NCBI GenBank assembly: GCA_021555075.1
Contig: JAKGBX010000001.1
Location: 1 to 64,000, forward strand
Direction of reading: 5' to 3'
Origin: Rhodobacteraceae bacterium LMO-JJ12
GTDB taxonomy: Bacteria; Pseudomonadota; Alphaproteobacteria; Rhodobacterales; Rhodobacteraceae
DNA: 64,000 bases
The translations under genes and the position numbers were made by a program. Shown one piece after another: positions 26,612 through 35,224 of this stretch. Position 1 is the first letter of the stretch. Every line of letters starts with the position of its first letter. The notes below the pieces were generated by a model that saw only the letters and a list, made by a program, of their open reading frames with translations, had not been told where the DNA came from and ran no database searches.

Positions 26612-27583
26612 TTAGCCCAGAACCTCAGGGTTAATCGGGTAGATCGGGCGCTTGCCTTGCAGCACCGCTGCGACATCCTGGGCGCATTTTGTCTGTAGAT
26701 CCAAAAGCGCATCTTCCGAATAGAAGCCGGTATGCGGGGTCAGAATGACGTTATCCCGCCCCAATAGTGCCGAGTTTTCAGGCAACGGTTCGACAGCAAC
26801 CACGTCCAGACCTGCGCCACCGATCCGGCCTGAATCAAGGGCCTTAACAAGGTCATCGGTGTCAACCAACGGACCGCGGGCGGTGTTGATCAGCAATGCA
26901 CCCGGCTTCAGCTTTCCGAATGCCGCAGCATTCAAAAGGCCGGTGGTTGCCGGCGTCAACGGCGCGTGCAGGGAAACATAGTCAGAGCGGCCAAGGAGAT
27001 CGTCAAATTCGACGCGTTCGACACCTGCCGCCGTAACCACTTCGTCGGAAATGTAAGGGTCAGAGACAATGACGTTTAGCCCGAACGCTTTTGCTTTCTG
27101 TGCCACCAGACGCGGGATATTGCCAAACCCGACAAGCCCCATCGTTCGCCCGCGCAAACGGTGCAACGGCACCACCGCCGGCATCTCCCATCGGCCGGAT
27201 TGAACCAATGCATTGGACTGGCTGGTCTTGCGCGCCAGATCGAGAAGCAGGGCCATCGTGTGGTCTGAAACCTCGTCAAAGCAGTAGTCGGGGACATAGG
27301 TGACAACGATGCCCGCCGCAGTCGCGGCGGCAATGTCGATATTGTCCACTCCAATTCCGAAACGGCCGATAACCTTGCATTTTTTCATGCCCTGGATGAC
27401 TTCGGCAGTGATCTTTCCATAGGTGACAAACAGCCCATCAGCCTCGGCTGCAACCGCCAGGATCGCCTCTGGCGTCGGCTTTTCAGCGGTATGCATTTCA
27501 GCGCCAACACTGGCCATTGCCTGTCGGGCCGGTTCCAAATCAGGAAAGACCGTGTCAGCAATTGCAACGATTTTTTTGGCCAT
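26612..27583 (-). CDS. D-isomer-specific 2-hydroxyacid dehydrogenase
   Basis: 323-residue NAD-dependent dehydrogenase that reduces a 2-keto acid or oxidises a D-2-hydroxy acid. The catalytic set is Arg236 (NTARGPLVD), Glu265 (VEPLPENS) and His284 (TPHTGF). The NAD loop is GFGNIP (residues 152-157), in which the usual last glycine is proline. RFGIGVDNID near residue 74 is the family's substrate-side loop. ATG at 27583 has AAGGGG upstream. A phosphoglycerate-dehydrogenase-like relative without the ACT domain, so probably catabolic. It is the last protein gene before tRNA-Thr. Confidence 0.88.
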   Translation of the reverse strand: MAKKIVAIADTVFPDLEPARQAMASVGAEMHTAEKPTPEAILAVAAEADGLFVTYGKITAEVIQGMKKCKVIGRFGIGVDNIDIAAATAAGIVVTYVPDYCFDEVSDHTMALLLDLARKTSQSNALVQSGRWEMPAVVPLHRLRGRTMGLVGFGNIPRLVAQKAKAFGLNVIVSDPYISDEVVTAAGVERVEFDDLLGRSDYVSLHAPLTPATTGLLNAAAFGKLKPGALLINTARGPLVDTDDLVKALDSGRIGGAGLDVVAVEPLPENSALLGRDNVILTPHTGFYSEDALLDLQTKCAQDVAAVLQGKRPIYPINPEVLG

Positions 27584-27842
27584 TTATACGCCCCTTTTGA
27601 AAATTGTGCGTTCGTGATCCGGCGCCCGCTTGGCTGACATCGGCTTTCATCGCGGACGATACGTGCTTCGCTCGGCGATAATAAATTCAAAAGAAAAATG
27701 GCCGCATGACCATTCGTCATACCCACCGGAGTCATGCGGATTGATTGTCAGCAGGATGACAACTGCTGTGACAAACCCAAGGCTGTGCCAAGCTACGCTC
27801 ACACGCAACTTAGGTAAGTGTCTAATTTTACTGGGTTTGTAG

Positions 27843-27918
27843 TGGTGCCGCTGAGAGGACTCGAACCTCCGACCCCATCATTACGAATGACGTGCTCTAC
27901 CAGCTGAGCTACAGCGGC
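27843..27918 (-). tRNA. tRNA-Thr (anticodon CGT)
   Basis: A full cloverleaf on the reverse strand: acceptor GCCGCTG / CAGCGGC, D-arm GCTC/GAGC, anticodon stem CGTCA / TGATG with loop TTCGTAA (anticodon CGT, reads ACG), T-arm GGAGG / CCTCT with TTCGAGT. The discriminator base is A and the CCA end is encoded (27843-27845). The accessory region 14.2-27.6 kb lies on its 3' side. Confidence 0.95.
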
Positions 27919-27976
27919 ACAGGAATCCTGTCCTGTGGGACGGGGCTATAGCACCGCGCTCTACGCTCGAAAAGTG

Positions 27977-29485
27977 CTATTTTTCGACCCGTTCAGGCGC
28001 CGGTTCGATCAGGACATCTTCGGCGTCCACTATCACTGCGTCCTCTGGCTCTTCGACGGCCTCTTTGGCTTCCAAATCATCATCCACGGGCTTGTCCGAA
28101 CGGTCTTCGATGGCGCCCACGATCAGAGGCAGCATTTCGGTGCCCGACGGCATCGCCACATCCTGTTGCGGCGGGGTGGTCCAGCTGAGGGTATCGAACG
28201 CGCCGCAATTAACACAGACCGGCACCCATTCGCCATGGATGTGATGACAATTGTCGCACACCCATTGCGGGCCACGCGGCGCAGTCAGGGCGCGCGCCAG
28301 CCAACCTTTTACCACGGCGTCGGATTTGCCTTCGCCGCGTTCGATCGCGGCCATGATGGTAAACACCCGCGCATCCGGATCGGTCTCGATCAGATCGCCC
28401 AGCTCGCGCTTGGCCTGCGGGAAATCCTCGGCGGCAATGTTGAGTTCCGCCAGAAGCAGGCGGGTCTCGCGGTGGTTGGGTTGCAGCTTGGTCAGCGCAC
28501 GAAAGCGTTTGAGCCGCGCAGCGGGGGTTTCATCCGGTTCGATTTCGGCAAAAACGGCGGCAAGATCAGGATGCGGGCGCGCATCCCAGGCTTTTTTCAG
28601 AAGGCGGGCCGCCGGGCGCGGTTTACCCTCTGCGATATAGCTGCGCGCGGCCATCGCTGCGGCCGGGATCAGATCAGGCGACAGCTTGTTGGCCTCGATC
28701 GCGGCTTCGCGGGCCTCAACAGACGCGCCCTCGGCAATCACCTCTTTCGCCTCGGAAAGCGCCAGAACAGCCGTGCGGCGCTTATGCACATCGCGCGGCA
28801 AAGTGCCGTTACGCAGCTTGGCCTGAAGCGTTTCGCGCGCGCCTTTCCAATCGGCCTTGCCCGCTTGCAGTTTCAGTAAGACATCTTGGGTTTCTGCATG
28901 AGACGGTTTCAGCGCAAAAGCGGTCTTGGCCAATTTCAGCGCGGTATCGGTATCACCCGCATCAAGCTTTTGCTTCATGATGCCGCGCACGCCGACAAAA
29001 CGCGTGCTGTCATGCCCCAACAAGCGCTTGTAAACCTCTTCGGCCTTGCTCTTGTCGCCCGCCATTTCGGCGGCCTGCGCGGTCAGCAGGCTGGTGAGTT
29101 CGGGCTTTTTGAGGAGTTTCTCGGCCTTTGCGGCCTTGGCCAGGGCCACGCGGCCCTCGCCCGACGCCAGCGCAAGCATGCCTTCGGAAAATGCCTCCAA
29201 TCCCTTCTTTTCGCGATTGCGGTCGAAATAGCGCGAAATCGCCGTTTCGTCGCCGTTGAGAAAATGAAACGCTGCTATCGAGAACTGCAACAGCTTGAGA
29301 AACAGCCACACCGCCAACACCAGAAGCACCAGCGCCACAACAGTCATCAGCGGCGTAAGGTTATATTCCTGACCGGCAAAGGCGATGCGCACACCGCCGT
29401 CGGTTTCCAAAAGATAGCCCGCGCCCAGCGTCGCAGCAGCAACGAGAACAACAAACAGGATAATCTTGATAAGCGACCAGAGCAT
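27977..29485 (-). CDS. hemY: HemY-family membrane protein (tetratricopeptide)
   Basis: 502-residue HemY of the alphaproteobacterial type (not protoporphyrinogen oxidase). Two N-terminal membrane segments (residues 4-26 and 43-66) precede the HemY_N domain and a chain of TPR-like helices (LARTAFALKPSH-type pattern around 195-230, then LLKKAWDARPHP). Near the end a CDNCHHIHGEWVPVCVNCG stretch offers four cysteines as a rubredoxin-like zinc site. The gene is in the same order as in relatives: hemD, mic60, hemY. Its link to haem synthesis is by neighbourhood; the exact role is unsettled. Confidence 0.88.
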   Translation of the reverse strand: MLWSLIKIILFVVLVAAATLGAGYLLETDGGVRIAFAGQEYNLTPLMTVVALVLLVLAVWLFLKLLQFSIAAFHFLNGDETAISRYFDRNREKKGLEAFSEGMLALASGEGRVALAKAAKAEKLLKKPELTSLLTAQAAEMAGDKSKAEEVYKRLLGHDSTRFVGVRGIMKQKLDAGDTDTALKLAKTAFALKPSHAETQDVLLKLQAGKADWKGARETLQAKLRNGTLPRDVHKRRTAVLALSEAKEVIAEGASVEAREAAIEANKLSPDLIPAAAMAARSYIAEGKPRPAARLLKKAWDARPHPDLAAVFAEIEPDETPAARLKRFRALTKLQPNHRETRLLLAELNIAAEDFPQAKRELGDLIETDPDARVFTIMAAIERGEGKSDAVVKGWLARALTAPRGPQWVCDNCHHIHGEWVPVCVNCGAFDTLSWTTPPQQDVAMPSGTEMLPLIVGAIEDRSDKPVDDDLEAKEAVEEPEDAVIVDAEDVLIEPAPERVEK

Positions 29486-29501
29486 TTTGTTATCCTCGGC
29501 T

Positions 29502-30803
29502 TCAGTTCAATTCAGATGCCAAAGCATCGGCGGCCTTGAGCGCGGCTGCGCGCGTTGCGGCAAGCGACAGCCACTCGGACATTTCGGCACGGGCGTCTTC
29601 CGGCAGGGCATCAAGTTCGGTGATGGCGGCATCGAGACGGCCTTCGTTCATCGCCGCTTCGGCGCGGCTGAGCACGGCATCGGGGTCATCGCCTTCGCGC
29701 GGTTCAAGCGAACGCGCGCCAAGTTGGGTCTTGAGGAAGGCACCCAAACCGCCGCCGTCCTCGCTTTTTCGCGCCACCGCCAAAGCGGCGCGGGCGGCTT
29801 CGGGGAAAGCTTGTGCCAATTGGCTGCGCGAGGCGACACCCTCAGCGGCCACGCGCGACAATCCGGGCGGCAGGTCAATCCCGGCGTCCTGCAAAGTCGC
29901 GGCGGCATCTGCAAAACCCTCGCCGGAATCAAGCGCGCTCAGGATCCGGCCAAGTGCGGCGCGCTGCAATGCCTGTTGCGCCACCTTCTCGGCGTTGGCC
30001 TCTTTCTCGGCGGCAATGGCTGCGATCTCTTCAACCTCGGCGCGTTGGGCGGCCATGGCCTCCTGCAGGGCCTTCAATTCACGCTCATAGGCGGCGACGG
30101 CGGCGGGCGATGCGCCCTCGGTAATCGGGCGTTTTTCCAGATCGGTCAGGCGGGTTTCAAACGCGTCGAGCCGCGCATTGGCGCCGTTGATCTGTTCACT
30201 CAGCTCATCAATACGTGACTGCGCCCCCGCGATATCGGCTTGCAGCGGCGAAAAATCGGGGGCCTTGCCCGCCTCGGCCTGTAGATCGGCCAGCGCCTTG
30301 GATTGCGCCTCAAGCTGGGCGGTAACATCGGCCTCGAACGTGCCATCGTCGGCACCGGGCCACGGCCAACCTTCGGGCAGAACATAGCGCGCAGCACCAA
30401 AGCCGATGGCGGCAGCAGCAACTCCGCCGAGAAGCATTGGAAAGAAGCCGCCCTTGCGGATCACCACCGGTTCGGGCGTCACAACCGGAAGCGGCGTTGG
30501 CGTCTCTTCTGCGTCACTAACGGTGTCGGTTTCCTCAGCCGGATCCTCGTCAGAGGAGGCTTCGGGCGTGTCCTCGGACGGTTCAGGGTTCGCATGCGGT
30601 TGATCATCCGTCGCTTGCGCGTCGGCCTCTGCCTCGTCCGGTATGCTCAAATCCTCTTGGGGCGCGGGCGCGTCGTCCTGCGTGTCGGCCCCATCTTCCT
30701 TATTGATTTCAGCTATGTCTTCGGCCTCTGTTTCGGGGGTCTCGTTCTTCTTGCGCTTATCTGCCACTTGATATGCCTTTCCCGAATCCTTTTTTGCCGC
30801 CAA
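29502..30803 (-). CDS. Mitofilin/Mic60-family inner-membrane protein
   Basis: 433-residue protein. Residues 1-115 are acidic, proline-rich and disordered; a single membrane segment follows (FFPMLLGGVAAAAIGFGAAR, 120-139); then a long coiled coil (AQLEAQSKALADLQAE to RAEVEEIAAIAAEKEANAE); and a C-terminal mitofilin signature (LGAFLKTQLGARSLEPREGD). This is the alphaproteobacterial counterpart of mitochondrial Mic60, which bends membranes. It sits 16 bases upstream of hemY and follows hemD, the conserved alphaproteobacterial context. Confidence 0.87.
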   Translation of the reverse strand: MAAKKDSGKAYQVADKRKKNETPETEAEDIAEINKEDGADTQDDAPAPQEDLSIPDEAEADAQATDDQPHANPEPSEDTPEASSDEDPAEETDTVSDAEETPTPLPVVTPEPVVIRKGGFFPMLLGGVAAAAIGFGAARYVLPEGWPWPGADDGTFEADVTAQLEAQSKALADLQAEAGKAPDFSPLQADIAGAQSRIDELSEQINGANARLDAFETRLTDLEKRPITEGASPAAVAAYERELKALQEAMAAQRAEVEEIAAIAAEKEANAEKVAQQALQRAALGRILSALDSGEGFADAAATLQDAGIDLPPGLSRVAAEGVASRSQLAQAFPEAARAALAVARKSEDGGGLGAFLKTQLGARSLEPREGDDPDAVLSRAEAAMNEGRLDAAITELDALPEDARAEMSEWLSLAATRAAALKAADALASELN

Positions 30804-30821
30804 TACGCAGCAAGCCCGATC

Positions 30822-31556
30822 TTACTTGGCCCCCGGGCCACCCTCAAGGCGTAGCGCTGCGTTAAACAGTCTCGTCGTTGCCGCAAGCATTGCGTCAGCA
30901 TCGGGGCGAGATGCAATTTCAACCTGCGCCAGCTTCAAATGCGCCAACTCGTCGCCAACCGCAATACTCATCACCGCGGCAAAAACCGGGGCGGAACCGG
31001 CGCCGTCGCCCGTGTATGCACTGGCAAACTGCGCCGCCGTGCGCGGCGAGAAAAGGGGAACGATCACAACAGTTTCACCCCTAAACAGCGCTTTGGCCTC
31101 GTCCGACAGATCGCAACTGTCTTGCGAATAGACCACTTCGGCGCCGGTCGGACGGCCCGCCGCGCTCAGCCTTCCGGCCACATCGCCGCGCGCATGTGCG
31201 CCGCGATAGTGCTGAAACGGGCCTTGATCACCGCTTGCCAACATCATCGCAATCAGCGATTCCGCGTCGCCCTCGGCGGCGCGCGGCGTGAAACCCGCCG
31301 CCTCGGCCGCCTGGGCCGTCGCCTCGCCCACGCACCAGCAAGGGCCGTTGGCATTTCCACCAGACCTGAGAAACCCCTCAACCCCGTTGCGCGACGTGAA
31401 AATCGGCGTAGCGTCGGGGTTGGCGAAAGTTGCCTGCTGAAAGCCGATCCTTAGCAGCGGGGAATAGACGATTCTCACCTCGCCCAAACGCGCGCGCAAC
31501 GCATCGGCGGTCTCTGCGGCGCCGGGGGCAGGCCGGGTTAGAAGGATCGTGGGCAT
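30822..31556 (-). CDS. hemD: Uroporphyrinogen-III synthase
   Basis: Cytosolic enzyme that closes hydroxymethylbilane to uroporphyrinogen III in tetrapyrrole synthesis. About 244 residues, starting MPTILLTRPAPGAAETADAL, which is the family's usual opening strand; the C-terminal half has TVVIVPLFSPRTAAQFA. ATG at 31556 is preferred, with in-frame starts at 31568 and 31583 possible. It is divergent from tsaD over an 85-base gap and in series with mic60 and hemY. Confidence 0.87.
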   Translation of the reverse strand: MPTILLTRPAPGAAETADALRARLGEVRIVYSPLLRIGFQQATFANPDATPIFTSRNGVEGFLRSGGNANGPCWCVGEATAQAAEAAGFTPRAAEGDAESLIAMMLASGDQGPFQHYRGAHARGDVAGRLSAAGRPTGAEVVYSQDSCDLSDEAKALFRGETVVIVPLFSPRTAAQFASAYTGDGAGSAPVFAAVMSIAVGDELAHLKLAQVEIASRPDADAMLAATTRLFNAALRLEGGPGAK

Positions 31557-31641
31557 GATGCCTGCCATATTGTTATCGGGCATGCTCCAGTGTTACCTGC
31601 GACCCAGTGGCCTTGCAACGGGGCCTTGAAACGGAAAGACC

Positions 31642-32736
31642 ATGGGCGACGATCTGACCATTCTCGGACTTGAAAGCAGCTGTGACGATACTGCCGCAGC
31701 GGTGGTGCGCGGGCGACCGGGTGCGGCCAAGGTGCTGTCTTCGGTCGTGATGGGGCAAGGCACGCTGCACGAAGCCTTTGGTGGCGTGGTGCCGGAAATC
31801 GCCGCGCGCGCCCATGCCGAGCGGATCGATATTTGCGTAATTGAGGCTCTAACAAAGGCCAATTTGGCTCTGAGTAACATCGACGCAGTCGCCGTGACCG
31901 CCGGGCCGGGGCTGATTGGCGGGGTGCTGTCGGGGGTGATGTGCGCCAAGGGAATCGCCGCCGGAGCGGGGCTTCCTCTGATTGGCGTCAATCATCTGGC
32001 GGGCCATGCGCTGACCCCGCGCCTGACGGATCAAATCGAGTTTCCCTATCTCATGTTGCTGGTCTCGGGCGGGCATTGCCAGTTCCTGCAGGTCAATTCC
32101 TATCGCGAGTTCTCGCGACTGGGCGGCACGATTGACGACGCGCCCGGTGAGGCGTTTGACAAGACAGCGCGGCTTCTCGGTCTGCCGCAACCCGGCGGGC
32201 CATCGGTTCAGGCCGAAGCGGCGGGCGGCGATGCCAAACGCTTCCGCTTTCCGCGACCCTTGCTTGATCGTCCCGGATGCGATCTGTCGTTTTCCGGGCT
32301 AAAAACTGCTTTGCTCAGAACCCGCGATGCTCTGGTCGATGAACAGGCCGGGCTGACCACGCAAGACCGCGCCGACCTCTGCGCCTCGTTTCAGGCGGCG
32401 GTTGTCGATGTTCTGGCGGAAAAGACATCGCGCGCGCTGGCGATTTATCTTGAAGCAGAGCCGCAACACCCGGTTCTGGCGGTGGCTGGTGGGGTGGCGG
32501 CGAATACCGCCATTCGGGCAAGGTTAGAGACTGTTGCGCGCGAATTCGGGGTGACGTTTACCGCGCCACCGCTGGCGCTTTGCACGGATAACGCGGCGAT
32601 GATCGCCTATGCGGGCCTTGAACGGTTTGCGCATGGCGAACAAGACGACATGAGCCTCGCGGCGCGGCCACGCTGGCCACTGGACGAAACCCGCCCGGCG
32701 CTTCTGGGGTCGGGACGCAAGGGAGCCAAGGCATGA
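31642..32736 (+). CDS. tsaD: tRNA N6-threonylcarbamoyladenosine transferase TsaD
   Basis: 364-residue ASKHA-fold enzyme that, with TsaB and TsaE, puts the threonylcarbamoyl group on A37 of ANN-decoding tRNAs. Key features: [15 protein letters not shown] at the start, the metal-binding HxxxH pair in [19 protein letters not shown] and [10 protein letters not shown], plus the late [10 protein letters not shown]. Length matches the family. It overlaps gpsA by 4 bases. Its partner tsaE is at 43167 in this same window. Confidence 0.95.
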   Translation: MGDDLTILGLESSCDDTAAAVVRGRPGAAKVLSSVVMGQGTLHEAFGGVVPEIAARAHAERIDICVIEALTKANLALSNIDAVAVTAGPGLIGGVLSGVMCAKGIAAGAGLPLIGVNHLAGHALTPRLTDQIEFPYLMLLVSGGHCQFLQVNSYREFSRLGGTIDDAPGEAFDKTARLLGLPQPGGPSVQAEAAGGDAKRFRFPRPLLDRPGCDLSFSGLKTALLRTRDALVDEQAGLTTQDRADLCASFQAAVVDVLAEKTSRALAIYLEAEPQHPVLAVAGGVAANTAIRARLETVAREFGVTFTAPPLALCTDNAAMIAYAGLERFAHGEQDDMSLAARPRWPLDETRPALLGSGRKGAKA

Positions 32737-33695
32737 TTACTGTGATGGGCGCAGGGGCGTTTGGCACCGCATTGGCCGTATCATTGGCCCGCAATGGCAA
32801 GCCGGTGCGGCTTTGGGCGCATGACCCGTGCCATGTGGCCGAGATGCGCGAGACACGGGAAAATGCCCGGCGTCTTCCGGGAATCACGCTCGATCCTGCC
32901 ATTGATGTGGTGGCAACGCTGGACGATCTGCCGCCCGGCGGCGTGATCCTCGTCGCGGTTCCGATGCAAACGCTGCGCAGTGTTCTGACAGCGCAGGCCG
33001 CTGCGTTACAGGGTCACACGCTGGTGGCGTGCTGCAAGGGTATGGATCTGACCACGCATCTTGGCCCGGTGCAAACCATCCGCGACCATGTTCCGGGGGC
33101 GACGGCGGCCATCCTGACCGGGCCCAGCTTTGCCGCCGACATTGCGCGCGGCTTGCCGACCGCTTTGACCCTGGCCTGCGCGGATGACGCCACCGGGTTA
33201 ACGCTACAACAGGCTCTAACAACGCCTAACTTGCGGATTTATCGCACCAGCGACACCACCGGGGCCGAGCTTGGTGGGGCGCTGAAAAACGTGATCGCGA
33301 TTGCATGTGGCGTGGTGATGGGGGCCAAATTGGGCGAGAGCGCGCGCGCCGCCCTGATGACGCGCGGGTATGCCGAGATGCAGCGCATGGCGCTGGCTCT
33401 GGGTGCGCAGGCCGAAACATTGGCCGGGCTGTCAGGGTTTGGTGATCTGGCGCTGACCTGCACCTCGGAAGGGTCGCGCAATTTCCGCTATGGCCTAAGC
33501 CTCGGGCGCAGTGAAAGTTTTGACAAGACCGTGACCGTCGAAGGCGCCGCGACCGCCCATGCCGCCAAGGATCGCGCCCGCACGCTTGGCCTTGAAATGC
33601 CAATTACCGCCGCCGTGACCGATTTGATCGACGCAAAGCTTGACGTGCGCCAAGCGATGGAGATGCTCTTGGCGCGACCATTAAAGGAAGAATAG
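32733..33695 (+). CDS. gpsA: NAD(P)-dependent glycerol-3-phosphate dehydrogenase
   Basis: 320-residue cytosolic enzyme that reduces dihydroxyacetone phosphate to sn-glycerol-3-phosphate for phospholipid synthesis. The N-terminal dinucleotide loop is GAGAFGTAL; the catalytic lysine lies in [29 protein letters not shown] is the C-terminal family motif. It starts 4 bases inside tsaD and ends one base before the yciI start. Confidence 0.95.
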   Translation: MITVMGAGAFGTALAVSLARNGKPVRLWAHDPCHVAEMRETRENARRLPGITLDPAIDVVATLDDLPPGGVILVAVPMQTLRSVLTAQAAALQGHTLVACCKGMDLTTHLGPVQTIRDHVPGATAAILTGPSFAADIARGLPTALTLACADDATGLTLQQALTTPNLRIYRTSDTTGAELGGALKNVIAIACGVVMGAKLGESARAALMTRGYAEMQRMALALGAQAETLAGLSGFGDLALTCTSEGSRNFRYGLSLGRSESFDKTVTVEGAATAHAAKDRARTLGLEMPITAAVTDLIDAKLDVRQAMEMLLARPLKEE

Positions 33696-33971
33696 ATGTT
33701 GATTGCCCTGATTGCGCGCGACAAACCCGGCGCGCTTGAAATTCGTAAGGAAAACCGCGCCGCCCATCTGGCCTATCTCAACGCCTCTGGTGTGGCGGTG
33801 TTTCAGGCCGGACCTCTGCTCGACGATGCCGGCGGAATGGCCGGATCGCTGATCGTGCTCGATATGCCCGACATGGCAACGGCAGAAAGCTGGGCGGCCA
33901 ATGATCCTTATGCCAAGGCCGGGCTGTTTGCGTCGGTCGAGCTGATCCAGTGGAACAAGGTGATCGGGTAA
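33696..33971 (+). CDS. YciI-family protein
   Basis: 91-residue ferredoxin-like-fold protein of the YciI family. The His/Asp pair typical of this family is present (RAAHLAYL and GSLIVLDMPD). Biochemical role is poorly known; members are thought to be small enzymes. It starts directly after the gpsA stop and its stop overlaps the EVE gene by one base (TAATG), so it is translated within the tsaD-gpsA transcript. Confidence 0.88.
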   Translation: MLIALIARDKPGALEIRKENRAAHLAYLNASGVAVFQAGPLLDDAGGMAGSLIVLDMPDMATAESWAANDPYAKAGLFASVELIQWNKVIG

Positions 33972-34390
33972 TGCGCTATTGGCTGTTCAAATCCGAACCC
34001 AACACATGGGGTTGGGATGATCAGGTGAACAAAGGCGACGCGGGCGAAGAATGGGACGGCGTGCGCAACTATCAGGCGCGCAATTTCATGCGCGAGATGA
34101 AGATCGGCGATCTCGGCTTTTTCTATCACTCGATGAAGGAAAAATCGGTGGTCGGGATTGTCGAAGTGATTGCCGAGGCCCACCCCGACAGCACCACCGA
34201 CGATCCGCGTTGGGAGTGTGTGGACATCAAGGCGGTTCGCCCGGTGAAACGCCCGGTAACGCTGGATCAGATCAAAGCCGATCCGCGGCTTGCCGATATG
34301 GTTCTTGTGAAAAACTCGCGCCTGTCGGTGCAGCCGGTAAGCAGTGAAGAATGGCGCATCGTCTGCGATCTGGCCGGGATTTCGCCATGA
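33971..34390 (+). CDS. EVE-domain protein
   Basis: 139-residue protein that is a single EVE domain (PUA-like fold that binds modified bases). Typical residues: YWLFKSEPNTWGWDD at the N-terminus, WDGVRNYQARNFMREMKIGD, and FFYHS followed by GIVEV. Relatives such as human THYN1 have the same opening. ATG at 33971 is chosen over upstream in-frame 33950, which runs inside yciI. Function is likely recognition of modified DNA or RNA. Confidence 0.9.
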   Translation: MRYWLFKSEPNTWGWDDQVNKGDAGEEWDGVRNYQARNFMREMKIGDLGFFYHSMKEKSVVGIVEVIAEAHPDSTTDDPRWECVDIKAVRPVKRPVTLDQIKADPRLADMVLVKNSRLSVQPVSSEEWRIVCDLAGISP

Positions 34391-34423
34391 ACGCGCCGAG
34401 CCGTTCAATGGATTCGGAAAAAT

Positions 34424-34462
34424 AAACGGAGGGCCGGGCAGCCAGCCTGAACCCTCCGTTTC
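34424..34462 (+). terminator. Rho-independent terminator after the EVE gene
   Basis: Stem AAACGGAGGG (34424-34433) pairs perfectly with CCCTCCGTTT (34452-34461), loop 18 bases. It stands 33 bases after the EVE stop, ending the tsaD-gpsA-yciI-EVE run. The short T-run is within the stem, so strength is moderate. Confidence 0.75.
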
Positions 34463-34587
34463 CCCACGTGCTCCCTACTCACCACACGCGATCGTAAAAC
34501 TGGGTCCGGCCATCCTGGCGCGGTGATCAGAAGCTAGCGCAAAGCCCGCCATCGGGCAAATCCCAAGTGTTTCGAATATGCTTCAAA

Positions 34588-34622
34588 TGAAAAACGCCCG
34601 GGGCAATACCACCGGGCGCCTA
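34588..34622 (-). terminator. Rho-independent terminator after the DUF2853 gene
   Basis: On the reverse strand CGCCCGG pairs with CCGGGCG over a short loop, followed by TTTTTC; on the forward strand it reads into AATTTTTT as well, so it may act both ways. It lies 23 bases after the stop of the DUF2853 gene. Confidence 0.82.
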
Positions 34623-34644
34623 ATTTTTTGACCTGCCGGTTCGA

Positions 34645-34986
34645 TCAGCTATAAACCGATTCTTTGCCGAAATGCTTGACCAGCATGTAATAGACAACGG
34701 CGCGATACTTGTTGCGCTCCGAGCGGCCATAGGTTTCAAGCACCGAATTGATCGCTTCCATCAGATTGGGACCGTCGGCGAGACCCAACTTCTTGATCAG
34801 GAAATTGTTCTTGACCGTTTCCAGCTCGCTTTCCTGCCCCGCCGCCACGGTCGAAGCGTCACTGTTATAAATCGCCGGACCACAACCGATGGTCACTTTC
34901 GTCAGAAGCGCCATGTCCGGCGTCATGCCGCATTTGCTCTCCAGATCTTCTGCATATCTTGCGATCAACTCGTCGCGCTTACCCAT
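34645..34986 (-). CDS. DUF2853-family protein
   Basis: 113-residue protein of the DUF2853 family, which is common in Rhodobacteraceae. All-helical in appearance; conserved stretches are IARYAEDLESKCGMTPD, IGCGPAIYNSDASTVA and GRSERNKYRAVVYYMLVKHF. Two cysteines (Cys19 and Cys35). No signal peptide, so cytosolic. Function unknown. It is a single-gene unit: a terminator follows, and ahcY downstream has its own hairpin. Confidence 0.88.
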   Translation of the reverse strand: MGKRDELIARYAEDLESKCGMTPDMALLTKVTIGCGPAIYNSDASTVAAGQESELETVKNNFLIKKLGLADGPNLMEAINSVLETYGRSERNKYRAVVYYMLVKHFGKESVYS

Positions 34987-35172
34987 GAATATTCTCCCAC
35001 CTGTCTGGCGTTTCCGCCTGTTAAAATAGCTCCCGTTGGCGCTTAGCGAAGACTAACGCCAGTTTTAGCGGTCACAAAGGGAAAACTTGGGCGTCTTTCC
35101 CCGCAGCGTCAATAGGCCCTGCGGGACGAAATATCGCCCCTTTAATTTGCAGAAATCGCCACGCCCGAACAG

Positions 35173-35204
35173 CAAAACGCCGCCCAGAAGGGACGGCGTT
35201 TCGT
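35173..35204 (-). terminator. Rho-independent terminator after ahcY
   Basis: Reverse-strand stem AACGCCGTCCC / GGGCGGCGTT (one bulge) with a 4-base loop, followed by TTTTGC. It lies about 20 bases after the ahcY stop. Confidence 0.82.
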
Positions 35205-35224
35205 ATTCGCGGAATTTCCACGTC

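Noticed and set aside
26398-26712. Reverse open frame of 104 codons at the end of the 2-hydroxyacid dehydrogenase
   Set aside because: It begins inside the dehydrogenase in another frame and shows no conserved sequence.
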